Assembly: GCA_010015675.1 (NCBI GenBank)
Contig: ML977000.1
Location: 351,905-415,904 of the forward strand
Origin: Byssothecium circinans
Taxonomy: Eukaryota > Ascomycota > Dothideomycetes > Pleosporales > Massarinaceae
DNA: 64,000 nt
Reading direction: 5' to 3'
Positions 9,470 to 22,573 of the stretch are shown here, in pieces. Within the stretch, counting starts at the first letter, position 1; every line of letters starts with the position of its first letter. The position numbers were made by a program, and so were the translations under genes. Under the pieces are notes generated by a model, which was given only the letters and a program-made list of their open reading frames with translations, searched no databases and had not been told where the DNA came from.

Positions 9470-12400
9470 CTACTGGGCAGGTGCGGGGGTATTGCCACCT
9501 CCCCTAGAACCTCCACGGCCCCGATATCCTCCGCGTCCACGTCCACGACCGCGACCTCCTCGAGCATCTAAGCTTGGCGGAGGCGCCACGTTGTTGTAGT
9601 TCTGAGGTCGAAAGTTGGGGTTGTCCTTCACAACGCCTTCGGCAGGATCAGACGTGTCCGTCACCGTAAACCCACCACGGTTGGGCTTGGGGCCACCTCG
9701 ACCGCGCGGAACAAATCTAGGATTGCCGCGAGGATGGTTGTTGTGGTTGACGTTCTGGTTAGGGAAGCCATTTGGATGACCGCGTGGAGCAAAACCCCCG
9801 CGTCCACCACGAGGCGGTCCATTGTGGATAGGTAATTGCTGTGGCGGTTGAACGTATGGGTGCGGAGTTCCGTTCTGCATGTGTGCATTTCCTCGAGGGG
9901 CAGGACCTCCGCCGCGGCCACCGCGGCCACCACGAGGAGCTCCGTTGGCATTCCCGCCACCGAAAGCACCACGGTAGGAGCCTCGTAGCGGGGAAGGGGT
10001 GCTGGCTTGGACTAGTTGAGGGGCGCCGGGAGCGCCCATACCGCGAGCGGTCAAAGGCTGAGGAGTTTGCTGAGGTCGTTTGGCAGCACCGGCTGTTGAT
10101 AACGATACGACTTGCTTGTCAGTCAAGTTGAGAACGGTCGTTGCAGGAACAGTAGACCCCCTGAACGGCGAGCAACGATCACCAAGCGAAGTGCCACTCA
10201 TGAAAGTTGCGTCGAAAACAATGTCCAACAGCAATGCACGAGCGGTGCGAGTCTTGCCAACCACAGTACCAGACGATCCTATTGGGACTCTGCCCGAGTC
10301 TTGAACGTAGACAACGCGGTCGCCAATGGTGAAAGTTTGGTTGCTCAGACGCTGCTCGGAATCAGAGGGCTTCAGCAGAGCACTGCGAGGCACCTTTTGG
10401 ATCTTCTTGGGCTCCGCATCTTGGGTGTTTGCAAAGTTCGCATCGGCGGCTTGCTCGATTAGCTTGACAGCGTCCGAGTCAAGCTGCTCCGCATCCAGTG
10501 GCACCTTCTCGAAGCTCTTCGTCTGCAGCTCCTTCAGCCAAGTGCCAATCTCCTTTACTTTATCCTTCGCGACATCAGCAGGGAAGAAGTCGGTGTCCTC
10601 CCAACCATCTCCTTGCGGATTTTTGATGATGGCGGCAATGAATTCGGGAAACTTGATCATGTATTGCGCGAGCAGGTCGATTGCCTTCTGGCTGTACTCC
10701 CAACCATTCTGCGACTTCCTCGAATAGCCTAGGACCTTTTGCTTCTTTGCTTCGAATTTGAGATTGAGCCCGAGGTTCAATTTCAAGCCGCTAGAAACGA
10801 CGTTGAAGGAAGCAGTGAGCTTGGACAACGCCAACGGAGGCATGTGGAGCTGTCGGGCGACCACATAGGAGGGATAGTATGGCGTGAGCCGCTCAGCCTG
10901 TCGAGTGACCTCGCGACCAAACTCCGCTTCCGGTTTCTTCAATTTAGCGACCATGATGTTAGCTCGGTTGTCGACGTGGTTGAGAACCTGCAATGGTCTA
11001 CCGTAGGCGTAATCACCCAGGTAGAAGGCCCTAGATCCTTCTGGGAACTCCTCCTGTATAGGTAGTGCTTCCTTCTCAAGGAAGCGGGTGTCCGGACTAA
11101 TCACCTCATCGACAATAGTTTGCGTTGCATATTGAACTTGGACACCCTCAATCACACCGTACTCCTTGACCATAGCACCCTCGTCGGTTTTGTTGAGACC
11201 TTTGAGCATCTCTACATGCACAAGTGACTCAACATCGCCGATGAGCATGCCGAGGCGCTTGCTGTATACATTTTCAATGCGATCGGCCATCTTTTTCCAG
11301 TTCGATATCTCTTGCGGCGCATGGGGGGTGGCAACAGGTTGTGTATTGCCGTCTGAGGGAAGGGTGTAGTCAAACAATTCGTCCGAAACCTGGACGACCT
11401 TCGCCTCCTGTAAGAATGGATATCCAACATGAACAGCCTTGCCCAACTTTGCTTGAGCGTGAGCGATACCGGCCTGGGCTTCTGTTTCCAGAAGGCGGAT
11501 TATCATGCTCTCGTTTCGACTGTCCTGTTGGAAGACGTTGACACCATGGAAATCCAGTTGTCCATGGAATGGAAGGACCTTCAAGCTTGGGAAACCGGCC
11601 GACGACGCAGCACCGAGCTTGACGCCATCCATCAATCCCACGTAAACCTCCAAGCCGTCCATTGTGGGAAGTTCGAAGATGTTCTCCACACAGTGACAGT
11701 GTGGTAGATCGGGGAATATACCAGGCAACGATGTCGGATAGATGAAGTCGAGATCTTTGGCATATGTGAACTTCAACGAGACACCGAAAGAATTGCGGGC
11801 TTTCTCGTCTTCAGTAAGCAAGTGCTCTTTCGTTGCCATGGCGGAAAGAAGTCGGTCTTCTTGTATGAAAGGAATCTTGACCACGGCTTCCCATTCCATC
11901 TTCTTGCCGTTCATGTCGAGCTCGAAATCCCGCGGATAGAAGTCAATGATGGGCGACTCTTCGCTTGTCATAAGTGGATGATACGCCTCCGGGACGATCT
12001 TCTTGCTTCGATCTGGCAGCACACCCATCAGCTGCTGGAACGGCTTGAACGGTTGACCAAGCTTGAAGTCGATGTTTGCTTTCAAGCCTTTCTTCACGTC
12101 GGATATCATGGGAGAGTAATGGTAACCATAGTACCACGGCCATGATGCCACACCGCGGTAGTAGTAATAGAGAACCCACTGCAGCCCCTGCACATAATTC
12201 TCAGTCAGCTTCCTCAACTCTTCCTCGTTGTCGTGACCCCACTCAAACTTCGTCTTGTAATACTGGTCCTTCCACGCATCGAACTTCTCCTCATACTTCC
12301 GGTCCATGGCGCTCTGTGCCTCCTCTGCAGAGATATCCACGACCTTGGCATTCTCGTACTTGAGAACGACCCGCGCAATTGCTTTTCTAGCCTCTTCACC

Positions 12401-13813
12401 GTCATCCTCCTCTTCATCATCATCATCGCTTGTCTCTTCTACAAGCTTGGGTGGAAACGCCACCTGCATGTGGCGGTTGCCTTGGTCGTCTTGGATCGTC
12501 TTCCACTGCAGCCGCAGGTTTTCGGCCAGTTCTTCCACGAACTTCCGGTCGGCAGCTTTAAGGCTGACCGGGAGATCATACGGTGTTTGGTTCTTCGTCT
12601 CGAGGTAGGTGCCAACCCAGCTCTTGATCTTCGAAAAGAGCCTTTTCTGCTCGGTCGTCATTACGATCTGCCCCCGCTTCTTTGTCCTCTCCATTACGTC
12701 CTCCTTCCCCAATCGCTTTCCCTTGAACCAGGCGGCATCCGCGTTCTCCGACTCAAAGTGTCGGTACTCTACATGCGACAACTCGTCCAAGAGAAGGGCC
12801 AGCCTCTCCATGTTGATAACGCCTTCCTCGTTAATATAGCCTTTGGCCTTGGGCAGAACGGTCTTGTAAACGTTGAACATGAGCGCCAAAGCGCCTTCGT
12901 TGATATGCAAATGGGGTAGATTAGGGAGGAAATCGTTGCCGACAAAGAAAGCCATGAGAATAAAATCGTCAATAACGCGCTCCATGTCGAACGGGAAGCC
13001 CAGGACCCCGGGCTCCTTCAACTCCTGGAATTCCAGCTCCAGGTATTCGCGAACAATACAAAGATGCATGAGATAGAAATTCTGGTGCTCCAGTTCCTTT
13101 GATTTGGACTTGCTCTGGCGACCAAAGGTCACTTCTTCACGCAGAAGCGAGAAGTGCGGGTCGTGGCTCAGCAGTCCTAACATGATCAAATCGGCGTCCA
13201 AGCCGTACAGGCAGTGGCGTCGGTTAGGGTCGTAGCCAGGCTGTGCCTTGGCCTGGCGGATGTATTCCATGACCTTGTGCTCGCCCTCACCGGGAACCTC
13301 GTGGCCCGACAGAACGATTTCCACGCCCTGCCAGTCCAGGTCCTCCGAAACCTTCTTGTTGATGAAATACTTGAGCTGCTGTGTAAGCTTCGCCATGAAC
13401 TCGGTGCCCGGGGTGATGCAGTTGCTGTCGAACGGCTCCTCCTTGGGCATCTCGACGCCCTCGCGGATGGCCTTTTCACGGGCCTTCTCCGTATCGAGGG
13501 CGGTCCTGAAGCGGCGCGCGCGCTGTTGGTTCATCTTGGCGCGCGGGGCGACACCGTCGATGGCCATGAAGAACAGCTGCTTCGGCTTGATCTTGCCAAA
13601 CAGGTGCTCGATGTAGTTGAAGATGGCGATGAACATCTTCTCTTCGGTCATGCGAGCGGTCGGGCCGTCGGAGTCATTGTGGGTGCAGTTGTGGATAATG
13701 CCGTTCATGTCGAGATATAGGCAGTCGAACTCTGGGATGCGGTTCTCTGCGATGAGCTGCGAGATGGCCGGGTAGCGCTCCGACATCCAGCGAAAGAACT
13801 TTGGAACACCCAT
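9470..13813 (-). CDS. XRN1: Cytoplasmic 5'-3' exoribonuclease 1 (Xrn1/Kem1)
   Basis: A 1447-aa processive 5'-3' exonuclease that degrades decapped mRNA in the cytoplasm. It is encoded in one 4.3-kb exon, unusual among its intron-containing neighbours. The N-terminus MGVPKFFRWMSERYP and the conserved acidic motifs are present: LYLDMNGIIHN (Asp35), FMAIDGVAPRAKMNQQRARR, SGHEVPGEGEHKVMEY, YGLDADLIMLGL and FFVGNDFLP. A second conserved region follows an acidic insert (EETSDDDDEEEDDGEE), with WVLYYYYRGVASWPWYYGYHYSPM. Residues about 1160-1240 contain the SH3-like element GDRVVYVQDSGRVPIGSSGTVVG. The last about 170 residues are RGG/RGRG-rich and low complexity, a likely RNA-binding and condensate-forming tail. 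It is divergent from HAT2 over 446 bp. The length and N-terminal GVPxFFR match Xrn1; nuclear Xrn2/Rat1 is shorter. Confidence 0.97.
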   Translation of the reverse strand: MGVPKFFRWMSERYPAISQLIAENRIPEFDCLYLDMNGIIHNCTHNDSDGPTARMTEEKMFIAIFNYIEHLFGKIKPKQLFFMAIDGVAPRAKMNQQRARRFRTALDTEKAREKAIREGVEMPKEEPFDSNCITPGTEFMAKLTQQLKYFINKKVSEDLDWQGVEIVLSGHEVPGEGEHKVMEYIRQAKAQPGYDPNRRHCLYGLDADLIMLGLLSHDPHFSLLREEVTFGRQSKSKSKELEHQNFYLMHLCIVREYLELEFQELKEPGVLGFPFDMERVIDDFILMAFFVGNDFLPNLPHLHINEGALALMFNVYKTVLPKAKGYINEEGVINMERLALLLDELSHVEYRHFESENADAAWFKGKRLGKEDVMERTKKRGQIVMTTEQKRLFSKIKSWVGTYLETKNQTPYDLPVSLKAADRKFVEELAENLRLQWKTIQDDQGNRHMQVAFPPKLVEETSDDDDEEEDDGEEARKAIARVVLKYENAKVVDISAEEAQSAMDRKYEEKFDAWKDQYYKTKFEWGHDNEEELRKLTENYVQGLQWVLYYYYRGVASWPWYYGYHYSPMISDVKKGLKANIDFKLGQPFKPFQQLMGVLPDRSKKIVPEAYHPLMTSEESPIIDFYPRDFELDMNGKKMEWEAVVKIPFIQEDRLLSAMATKEHLLTEDEKARNSFGVSLKFTYAKDLDFIYPTSLPGIFPDLPHCHCVENIFELPTMDGLEVYVGLMDGVKLGAASSAGFPSLKVLPFHGQLDFHGVNVFQQDSRNESMIIRLLETEAQAGIAHAQAKLGKAVHVGYPFLQEAKVVQVSDELFDYTLPSDGNTQPVATPHAPQEISNWKKMADRIENVYSKRLGMLIGDVESLVHVEMLKGLNKTDEGAMVKEYGVIEGVQVQYATQTIVDEVISPDTRFLEKEALPIQEEFPEGSRAFYLGDYAYGRPLQVLNHVDNRANIMVAKLKKPEAEFGREVTRQAERLTPYYPSYVVARQLHMPPLALSKLTASFNVVSSGLKLNLGLNLKFEAKKQKVLGYSRKSQNGWEYSQKAIDLLAQYMIKFPEFIAAIIKNPQGDGWEDTDFFPADVAKDKVKEIGTWLKELQTKSFEKVPLDAEQLDSDAVKLIEQAADANFANTQDAEPKKIQKVPRSALLKPSDSEQRLSNQTFTIGDRVVYVQDSGRVPIGSSGTVVGKTRTARALLLDIVFDATFMSGTSLGDRCSPFRGSTVPATTVLNLTDKQVVSLSTAGAAKRPQQTPQPLTARGMGAPGAPQLVQASTPSPLRGSYRGAFGGGNANGAPRGGRGGRGGGPAPRGNAHMQNGTPHPYVQPPQQLPIHNGPPRGGRGGFAPRGHPNGFPNQNVNHNNHPRGNPRFVPRGRGGPKPNRGGFTVTDTSDPAEGVVKDNPNFRPQNYNNVAPPPSLDARGGRGRGRGRGGYRGRGGSRGGGNTPAPAQ

Positions 13814-14259
13814 GATTGCTGCTTGCTAGCGAGAGTTGTGAGATATTCAAAGACGGGCGGCGGCGGAAATGGAGGTGGAAGTGGTGACGGTGCTCCGTGA
13901 TAATTCTAGGAGGCGAGGGTTGGTAGAACTAGAAGTGAGAGGAGCGCACAAGGCGCTGGAGGTTTTGAGTGCAAAAGGGAGGGGGTTTGGTTCGCGACGC
14001 AGGGTCTTCGAAGAGTTGAGAGGTGCAGGCAGCACACGAGTTTATAGGTTCGGCCAAGCCCCACTACTGCATGTGGTTAGTCAACGGTCACGTGCTCGGC
14101 AACGCGCTTTACATACATGTACCGTGCTATACACGAGAGCTGTTGGGCGCGTTCAATGGTGAGCTCCACTCCACTCCGCTCCACTCTCCTCAGCAAACCT
14201 CCAAGAAGAGCCGTCACTTCCGCCTTTCACACATTGGACTTCACAGCAAAACGAGTGCC
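13814..14259. promoter_or_regulatory. Shared divergent promoter region XRN1 / HAT2
   Basis: 446 bp separate the start codons of XRN1 (minus) and HAT2 (plus). A perfect E-box-like palindrome CACGTG lies at 14089-14094. CACGTG is bound by bHLH factors in fungi; its use here is inferred. A CT-rich leader precedes the HAT2 ATG. Confidence 0.4.
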
Positions 14260-15707
<1,448 letters not shown>

Positions 15708-16299
15708 GAACATAGCCTCCCCTGTCCAATGACTATTACACCACTGTTTCTTCGTTGCTGACAATTGTTCGTCGTCGCAGGCGTCGAGACTTCCGTGTCG
15801 AAAGAAATCAATGATACCAGACCCCCCTTGGCATTTAAAAGGTTTCTCTCCCGCCAACCCATGATCTGCTTGTACTTCTCGCATCACATGAACGGCTTAG
15901 TCGACCTGCTTCCTCGCTGTCTTTTCTACAACCCCATTTATATCTCCACGCCGATTACCAGTCCAGATATCCTGTCTCATAAAATGGCGGAGGAAGTAGT
16001 ATGCGTCATTATATGTAACAGTCCTGTCTACTTGGCTTTTCTTCTTCACGGGCGTTGTGTCATTCTTCCAGGATGTGTAAAAGGGCGGCGTTTTAAGCCT
16101 GGGTTGGGCTAAATGGCTTCTGATATCCCCCGAGAGCCTGCCATGTGTAGCAGACATCACGTCGCTGCATCTAATGAATTCCGAAAATGTCAATATTCAC
16201 AGAAGCATGTCTCTCAAGCTATCCGTGTGCTTGTCCGTGTCCTTATCCACAGTGATGCCACTCTTTATCATACATTCATATACATAAAGTACACCCGGC
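15708..16299. other. Convergent 3' intergenic region
   Basis: About 590 bp between the stops of HAT2 (plus) and the Mmc1-like gene (minus). It holds 3'-UTR-like T/A-rich runs and no supported gene. Confidence 0.5.
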
Positions 16300-18320
16300 T
16301 CAACTCCGCATTCTCCCGAGTACCTCCCTCACCCTCGCCACAGCCTCTCTCGCTTCTTTCCTCTCCTTCACGCCCTCGGCCATCTCACTTTCTCCCTTCC
16401 TCCCGCCTACAATCAACCTAACATCTCCCTCCATGTCCTTGAGTGTCTGTCTCCCCTCTTCCCTCACACTCTTCATCCAGCTCTCCCTTGCGCCCTCCCA
16501 CACCTTCTGCATCCGCCTCAAGCTGATCGTCAGACCCAGAGCCGCAACAGCACTAGCTTCGAAGACCGAGAATGAAGATACCGAGACGTATAATAGGGCC
16601 GAAAGCGCGGATGAGATGGATGTCGTGGAAAGCGACGTTAGGAGTAGCCGTTGGGCGAGCGCTTGTAGCGATGGAAGAGTCGTATTGAGAATGGCAGCGC
16701 GGGAAGTCGTAATTAAAGCGGGCCATGGGACCTGTTGTTTGACTTCGGTAGTGAGGTCGGTTTTTGCAGGGTCGGTAGTTGGGGTAGCTTCAGACGGTGG
16801 ATCCGAAACCGGAGGAACGGGTTCGGCGAGTACGATATGTTGTGCATCCTCTGCGAAGCCAGCCTGCTTCATCCTGCCCGCGAGGTAAACAGCTTCCTTC
16901 TCCGTCTTGACCAGCCATCTCCTCTCCAAGACTTCTTCGAGCACCATGCCTACGTCGTCGACTCGCCACCAGAGTTTCCACCACTTGAGACGGTTCCAAC
17001 TCTTGCTGTGGAAAGCCTCGTCTAGACTATCCCTCAGCTCTTCGTGCCCTTTCTCTGCCCATGCTTCGAGGTTCGCGATCATTTCCGCGCTGACTTGCTC
17101 TTGGGTCGTCGTGGTAGAAGCTGTGAGGAGAGCGAGTTGCTCGGCATCTTCGCGAGTGACGTTCGCTTCGATATCGTTTAGAACTGATGATATAAGCGCG
17201 CGATGTGCGGGCTTTACAGGCATTGAGGGGTCGGATTGGATATTGTGGAGAAGCCATTTAGAGATTGAAGGGAGGTTGCTTGCGAACCATTTCTTTTCGT
17301 AGATGGTTGCGTTTTGAACCGAACTTCGCAGTGCGGCGAGAGCTTCCGTTCCGACATCGATGTTCACAGATGTGGACAAGCTTTCTTCCTCTGTTTCCGC
17401 CTCTTTTGCCGGAGGCGGCAAATCAATTACAACCTTGACCATGTCTTCTGTGATCCCAGTGTTATCTGCAATGAACTTTCCATATGCAATCGCACTGTCA
17501 AGTCCCTCGCCTAGAACCAACGTCTTGTGTACCGGATACGGGACTGGGAGTCCTCTCGTAGAAGCGCCCTCGAGTTTCGGTACCAAAATCGCATCTTGCA
17601 AGCTCTCGGTCGTCGACGTTAATGTGCTCGCGACATTAGTGTTCAAAGTCGATACCAGTATCTCGAGATTATGTATATCTAGGATCCGCGACGGCACGGA
17701 AAGTACTTTGTACAAAGGACTCGCTGGATGCGCATCAGCTTCGTCCCCGAACCTACACTCTTGTTAGGAACCTTCATACTAGTGAAGTAGAACTGTTCCA
17801 CATACCGTAGCAGCACTGCACCCTCTTCATCCTTTCCAGGTTTCTCTAGCTCCTTCTCCCATGCCTTTTCCTCAACTAATGGATCCGCGACCAGCAATCT
17901 CACCAATCTTTGCGCGCCGACCTGATTATCAAGTCCAAGTACTGGTCACAAAGTCAACTTTTATCCCCGAGAATGCCACTTTCCAATCTCATTAAACCTA
18001 CCAGCAAGCCTCGTAACAGCGCCCTCCTTCTCCGACGTCAAACCTCGCAGCGCCAACTGCAGTCTGCTCAAATTGACGTATTGTTCTGCCGCGCCACTCA
18101 ATTTGGAAAGCGCATCATAAAGCTCCTTGTTTTGAGGTGGTATGTTTGGGCGGTAATTTATCGCTGTTGGAGAGATGTGTGTTGATGCGGAGCGGACGCG
18201 GAGTTTTAGGAAAGGCGGTTTAGAGGCATTACGACAGCAGAGGATATGCGACGATCGTTCAATTGCTGTTCTTCTGCTGGCGAAGACACATCGCGGCACA
18301 GAGGCCACCCATAGAGGCAT
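16300..18320 (-). CDS. Mitochondrial Mmc1-like protein (fungal-specific)
   Basis: A 635-aa protein from minus-strand exons 18320-18002, 17941-17806 and 17752-16300, with introns of 60 and 53 nt; all junctions restore frame (TRLA-V-LGLDNQ and LLR-FGDEADAHPASPLYKVLS). The N-terminus is rich in Arg/Ser/Ala without acids (FASRRTAIERSSH, RSASTHISP), a typical mitochondrial presequence. The middle is largely helical, including EALAALRSSVQNATIYEKKWFASNL. The C-terminal part has a tryptophan cluster (RLKWWKLWWRVDDVG), then a hydrophobic hairpin-like stretch at about 535-570 (SALSALLYVSVSSFSVFEASAVAALGL), then charged helices. This matches my recollection of the fungal inner-membrane Mmc1 family, reported as dynamin-like. 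The name is from pattern memory; mitochondrial membrane location is the safer claim. Confidence 0.7.
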
Positions 18321-18781
18321 CGGGCTGGAAGATCTGCTGCGATTGACAGTACTGTTGATGACATCGGTTCAAGCTTCAATGTTTCGGAACAATATCGGAC
18401 CGACGTCACGTGTTTGGAAATCGCCCACCACATGCATCTGGTTAACTACAGGCGCAACATTGAGTGCTTCGGGTGGACACAAACACCTACAACATATGAT
18501 AGCTCCTCTCAGTCATTGTATATTATCAAAGGCATCTCACAGATGCGCGGAGAAGAGATTTCAAGTCCTTGATCATTTCAATGTACACTGGTTTCCCAAG
18601 GCCCAGGCATTGAGACCAGAAAATTATTTCCAGAGTCCGTTTAATCGTAGGTAGTACCCTTCTAGCCCTCGGCCTGCAATACGCCGGTTGTGGTATACTG
18701 AGATGCTGGAAATATCCAGCCCAAGAAGAAAACAACAGAAACGCTATTCATCAAATTGAGCCAACACGCCAACGGCGACCA
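18321..18781. other. Intergenic region between calcineurin A 3' end and Mmc1-like 5' end
   Basis: About 460 bp containing the Mmc1-like promoter on the minus strand. No gene or repeat is seen. Confidence 0.5.
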
Positions 18782-20816
18782 CTAGCTTTTCTTGCTGCGG
18801 CCAGACCCCGAAGACCTATGAAGGATTAGCACTGGTAACCAACCTTAGATAAGTATTCTCACATGCTGATTCTCCGTGCTACAGTTGCGAGTCCTGCATC
18901 ATTCTCCGCCTCCTTGCTAGCCTTCTCCAGGGCCTGTTCTCGGCTCGCTTCTGCAGACTTTCGTACTTCGTCGTGGCTGGGTGGCAGTCGTTCGTTCTGA
19001 AGATCAACCTTGCGAGCGTCTTCAAAGCTGTGAATGGCCTGCTTGATGCCTTCGGCGCCAAGCATGAGGGTACCTGCAGGGAGTCGGCCGCCAGACGCTG
19101 TCTTCAACTCGGTGACTCGCTCAGACTCTTCACGCAGCACCTGGAATACACGAGAGAGCCTGCCAATAGCCAGGATCTTGTTCTTGATAGCCCGTCGCTT
19201 GAACTCGGTCGAGTCTGGGTCCATGTTCTGAGGGAGGGGCGGCGACGAAGGTCCAGAGGCCAGAGAGCTAGGTGTATCCTCCTCCAATTCTTCCTTGGAG
19301 CACGTGTTCAAGATGGCGATGAGCATATCCGTGACTGAAGCAATTAGCATGCGCTTCACGAATCATCATGTCGTCCAACTCACTCTTCTCACCAACGAAT
19401 GGGAGCGACCAGGTGAACACGTCCATGAAGTTGGGCAGCCAGTAGGGATGCGGCGTGCAGTCTAGCTCGGGTTAGCGGGCGGGGATATTAAGACGTGCGC
19501 ACTGCTCCGACTTACTGAACTGACGGATGTTCATAACATTGTTCTCGTACTTCAAAACTGCAGCCTTGTTGTTATAGACATCAAGGTAGTTAGGGGCACT
19601 GAAGATAGTCATGACACTCGGGAAGCCAGTCGTGCGCGTCTTACGGTACATTCGGTAGCCGGCATCCTGCGCTTCGTGTGCTCGGATGATCGAGAGCAGG
19701 TTGTTCTTCTCAAGAAAAGCGCAAGCTGCTGGGTAGGAGAAGAAATACGAGCAACCACGGACGTGATTGTGTATGAAGAAGTCATTCGTCTTTTCCTGTC
19801 CAAACTCCTCAAGCGGGTCGGCCCAGAGGATGTCGCACATCAAACCATGAGTCGGGGGCTCCCGGAAGCGGTCGATCTGAGACATGTCAGCAGCTGTCAA
19901 AAGGTTGTCACGATGCAACGCACGCTCTTCAGGTCCTCCAAAGTGTGCAACTCGGGGCTCAATCCACCATGTATGCACAGGAACTGCTTGTTCATGACAG
20001 CCGCCAAAGGCAATGCGCAGAATGACTCCATGCAGGCCTCGTAAACGGTCTCCGAGTACTTGTGCTTACACTCCAGCTTGAAGGTGAAGTAGTCTGTCAA
20101 ATGTCGGCACTCGTGGTTTCCGCGGAGCAGCCATAGCGTGTTCGGGTACCAGATCTTGAGCGACCACAGATATAGGACACACTGCGCACGTCAGTATCTC
20201 CACCTCGACTCCGAATTTGTGTTCTGACCTCTATGCTAAAGTATCCGCGGTCAACGTAGTCTCCTAGAAATAGGTAGCGCGTCTCCGCTGGGTCGCCACC
20301 CACTTCGAACAGCTTCATGAGGTCGTAGTACTGCCCATGGACGTCACCGCACACGGTGATTGGTGCGTCCATCTCCAGCAGGTTAGGCTCCGCCTTCAAA
20401 ACCTCTGTGCCCTTCTTTATGATCCATAGTGCCTGGTCCTCAGTCAAGCGACCTTCGCGGTAGAAGTGCTGCTTCAAAAACTGCAGATTGGGCTTCGTGC
20501 GATCTTCAGGCGACAAAAACTGGTCCTGCGTCGGTGGATGGATGGCGGGGGCTTGGACATCTGGCGGTCACGGTGCGTCAGCTCGAAATTTCTCACCAGG
20601 ACTCCCCAATACACGCAGCAATTGTGCTTTCCTTGAGCTCGGAGAAAAACGGTACATACCCTTGCAGACTCGGTCCAGTGTGCTCACTTGTGAGTTGTCC
20701 TCCATGGTGTGCAGCGTGAAGTCGATCTCGGGCAGCGGCTTCTTCTCCTTGACAGCGCGAATGGCATTGTCGAGGTATTTGGACTGGTCGAAATCGGTCT
20801 GCTGGTTGCTCTCCAT
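18782..20816 (-). CDS. cnaA: Calcineurin catalytic subunit A (protein phosphatase 2B)
   Basis: A 563-aa Ca2+/calmodulin-dependent Ser/Thr phosphatase acting in stress, ion homeostasis and morphogenesis (Crz1 pathway). Seven minus-strand exons: 20816-20660, 20560-20229, 20181-19924, 19876-19516, 19461-19384, 19334-18863 and 18815-18782; all six introns (99, 47, 47, 54, 49, 47 nt) are GT-AG. Metallophosphatase motifs are GDVHG (124-128), GDYVDRG (152-158) and RGNHE (184-187), followed by the conserved [21 protein letters not shown]. The CnB-binding helix ([19 protein letters not shown]), a calmodulin-binding segment ([21 protein letters not shown]) and an autoinhibitory-like segment ([21 protein letters not shown]) follow. 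The last exon is only 34 nt and replaces an in-frame TGA with [12 protein letters not shown] possible 5'-UTR intron lies at 20947-20990. Gene symbol follows Aspergillus usage. Confidence 0.96.
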
Positions 20817-22573
20817 GGTGGGCGACGTCTGGATTGAAATCGCGAGTGCGGCGTAGAAGTAGCTCTAGGCAGACGGAGGCAACGAGGGGCGGGTGGGAGT
20901 GAGCAGGGACCTTGTGGTGGCGGTGGATGAAACGGGACCGAGGCGCCTAGTCACTTTGAGGATAGAGTAGAACAATACGGAATCACATACAGCGGCTGAG
21001 GGAGAGGCGGGTGCCGTGCTTGTCGTCGCGTGCTGTTGTCGTGCTGGCTGTGGAGCAGCTGGGATAGGGCTGAGAAAATAGGCGTCGAGCTGGAGGGGAC
21101 TCGATGCGCTTGGCGGCGACAGCCCAATGAGGAAGCTGCAGAAACGTCACTCGGGGTAAACAGCAAACTACAAGAACTCGTCCGTTTGCTCTCTCAGTGG
21201 ATACTGTTGTCATGTTCTCTTAGAACAAATTGTGGACAGCGAGGCTCTCACGTCTACAAACTACCGGATTGATACTTCGTACTAAGGCCAGAGCATGTGA
21301 TCATCACTTTCTATTCAAGATGAACATCAAAGTGTGTAGGAGATGCTCACGATTTCTAGATATAAATCTATTGCGCAAACTCAACCTCTCATTCTGATAA
21401 ATTCACCCACCTGCTCCACATTCTCATGGACTAGGCTCTGCGACCATAGGTACTGCTCTCCTTTCCCTTGGTGGCATGGCTACCGTACCAACTAAATGCC
21501 AAGAGCAGTGGATGCTGCATGGACACAGGCCTTTGTCTCTCCTAGACTCTGTCAACGAGTACGAGTGAATTATTGCGGTGCCTGTTTGGCGTTTGAAAAA
21601 GGAGGCAAGCGGGCCAGTTCGAGCAACGCTCGCAACATGGCGAGATTGGCTGCTTGATGCTAAACGAGAACGATATTAAGTAAGCAGACCACTTGAAACG
21701 GAGATGACGGCGATAATCAATTGCTGTGCCATTGCGGCGTAGACGCGAACGTGTCTCAATCAGAGCCTGGGACGGCGGCGTAGGCTTACACTTTCGCGGG
21801 CCGAACCTAGTGCTGGGCTCGGACTGGTATAGCTAAAACTCACTTCAACTCCGCAGTCCATTCTGGTGGTGGGAATGTCTCTTTGTGGGACGTAGGAGCT
21901 GCTCTGGCGGAGAGGCGGAGTGGAAGTCTGGGACATGGGACGGATACAACTAAGAGGGGCTCAGGGGGTATGATCTCCAATAATGCAATTATGCTGAGGT
22001 GTCACCATGAATAAACTAATCTAGAGTGTTTGTGCTGTCGCAGTTATTCTGTCGTAATTACGTCAGGTGCCAGGTGAGATTGTGATAGACTCACCACTTC
22101 ACATTATGAAGGATTTGGCGTTTTGTAACATGCACTCCCCAACACAACCCAATGCCATGCTATCGCAATTCTTCGTGCTTAGTAAAAGTTTCAATTGAGA
22201 AATGAAGTACTGGTCCTGGGGCGTGACGATAGCGCGGAATATGCACATCACAGGGAAGCAGGCAGAGACAATATTTTGATCAGAACGATGCATTGCAAAA
22301 AGTTCTATCAAGGAAGACTGTTATACACACAGAAGAAGTTGGAAGGCCTTACCACAGGGCCTCAAGAGGGGTATGTAGGCCAAAATGAAAAGGCCGGAGA
22401 AGAAACAAGTAAAAACAAGAAAGTATGGACCCTTCAAGGATGAAAACAATAACCAAAACCATGATGTGCGATGTGCACAAACCCCAAAATCCACAGGGTA
22501 TCCTTCATATCTCAAATGCGTAACTCATATAAATCAACTCCACATATGCTTCCTGCGGGTGGGTAGATGCCGT
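20817..22573. other. Long 5' region of calcineurin A / 3' region of the LPMO gene
   Basis: About 1.76 kb. It has GC-rich leader sequence near 20817-21170 with a possible short 5'-UTR intron (20947-20990), then AT-richer sequence. No frame with protein character, RNA gene or repeat is recognised. Confidence 0.45.
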
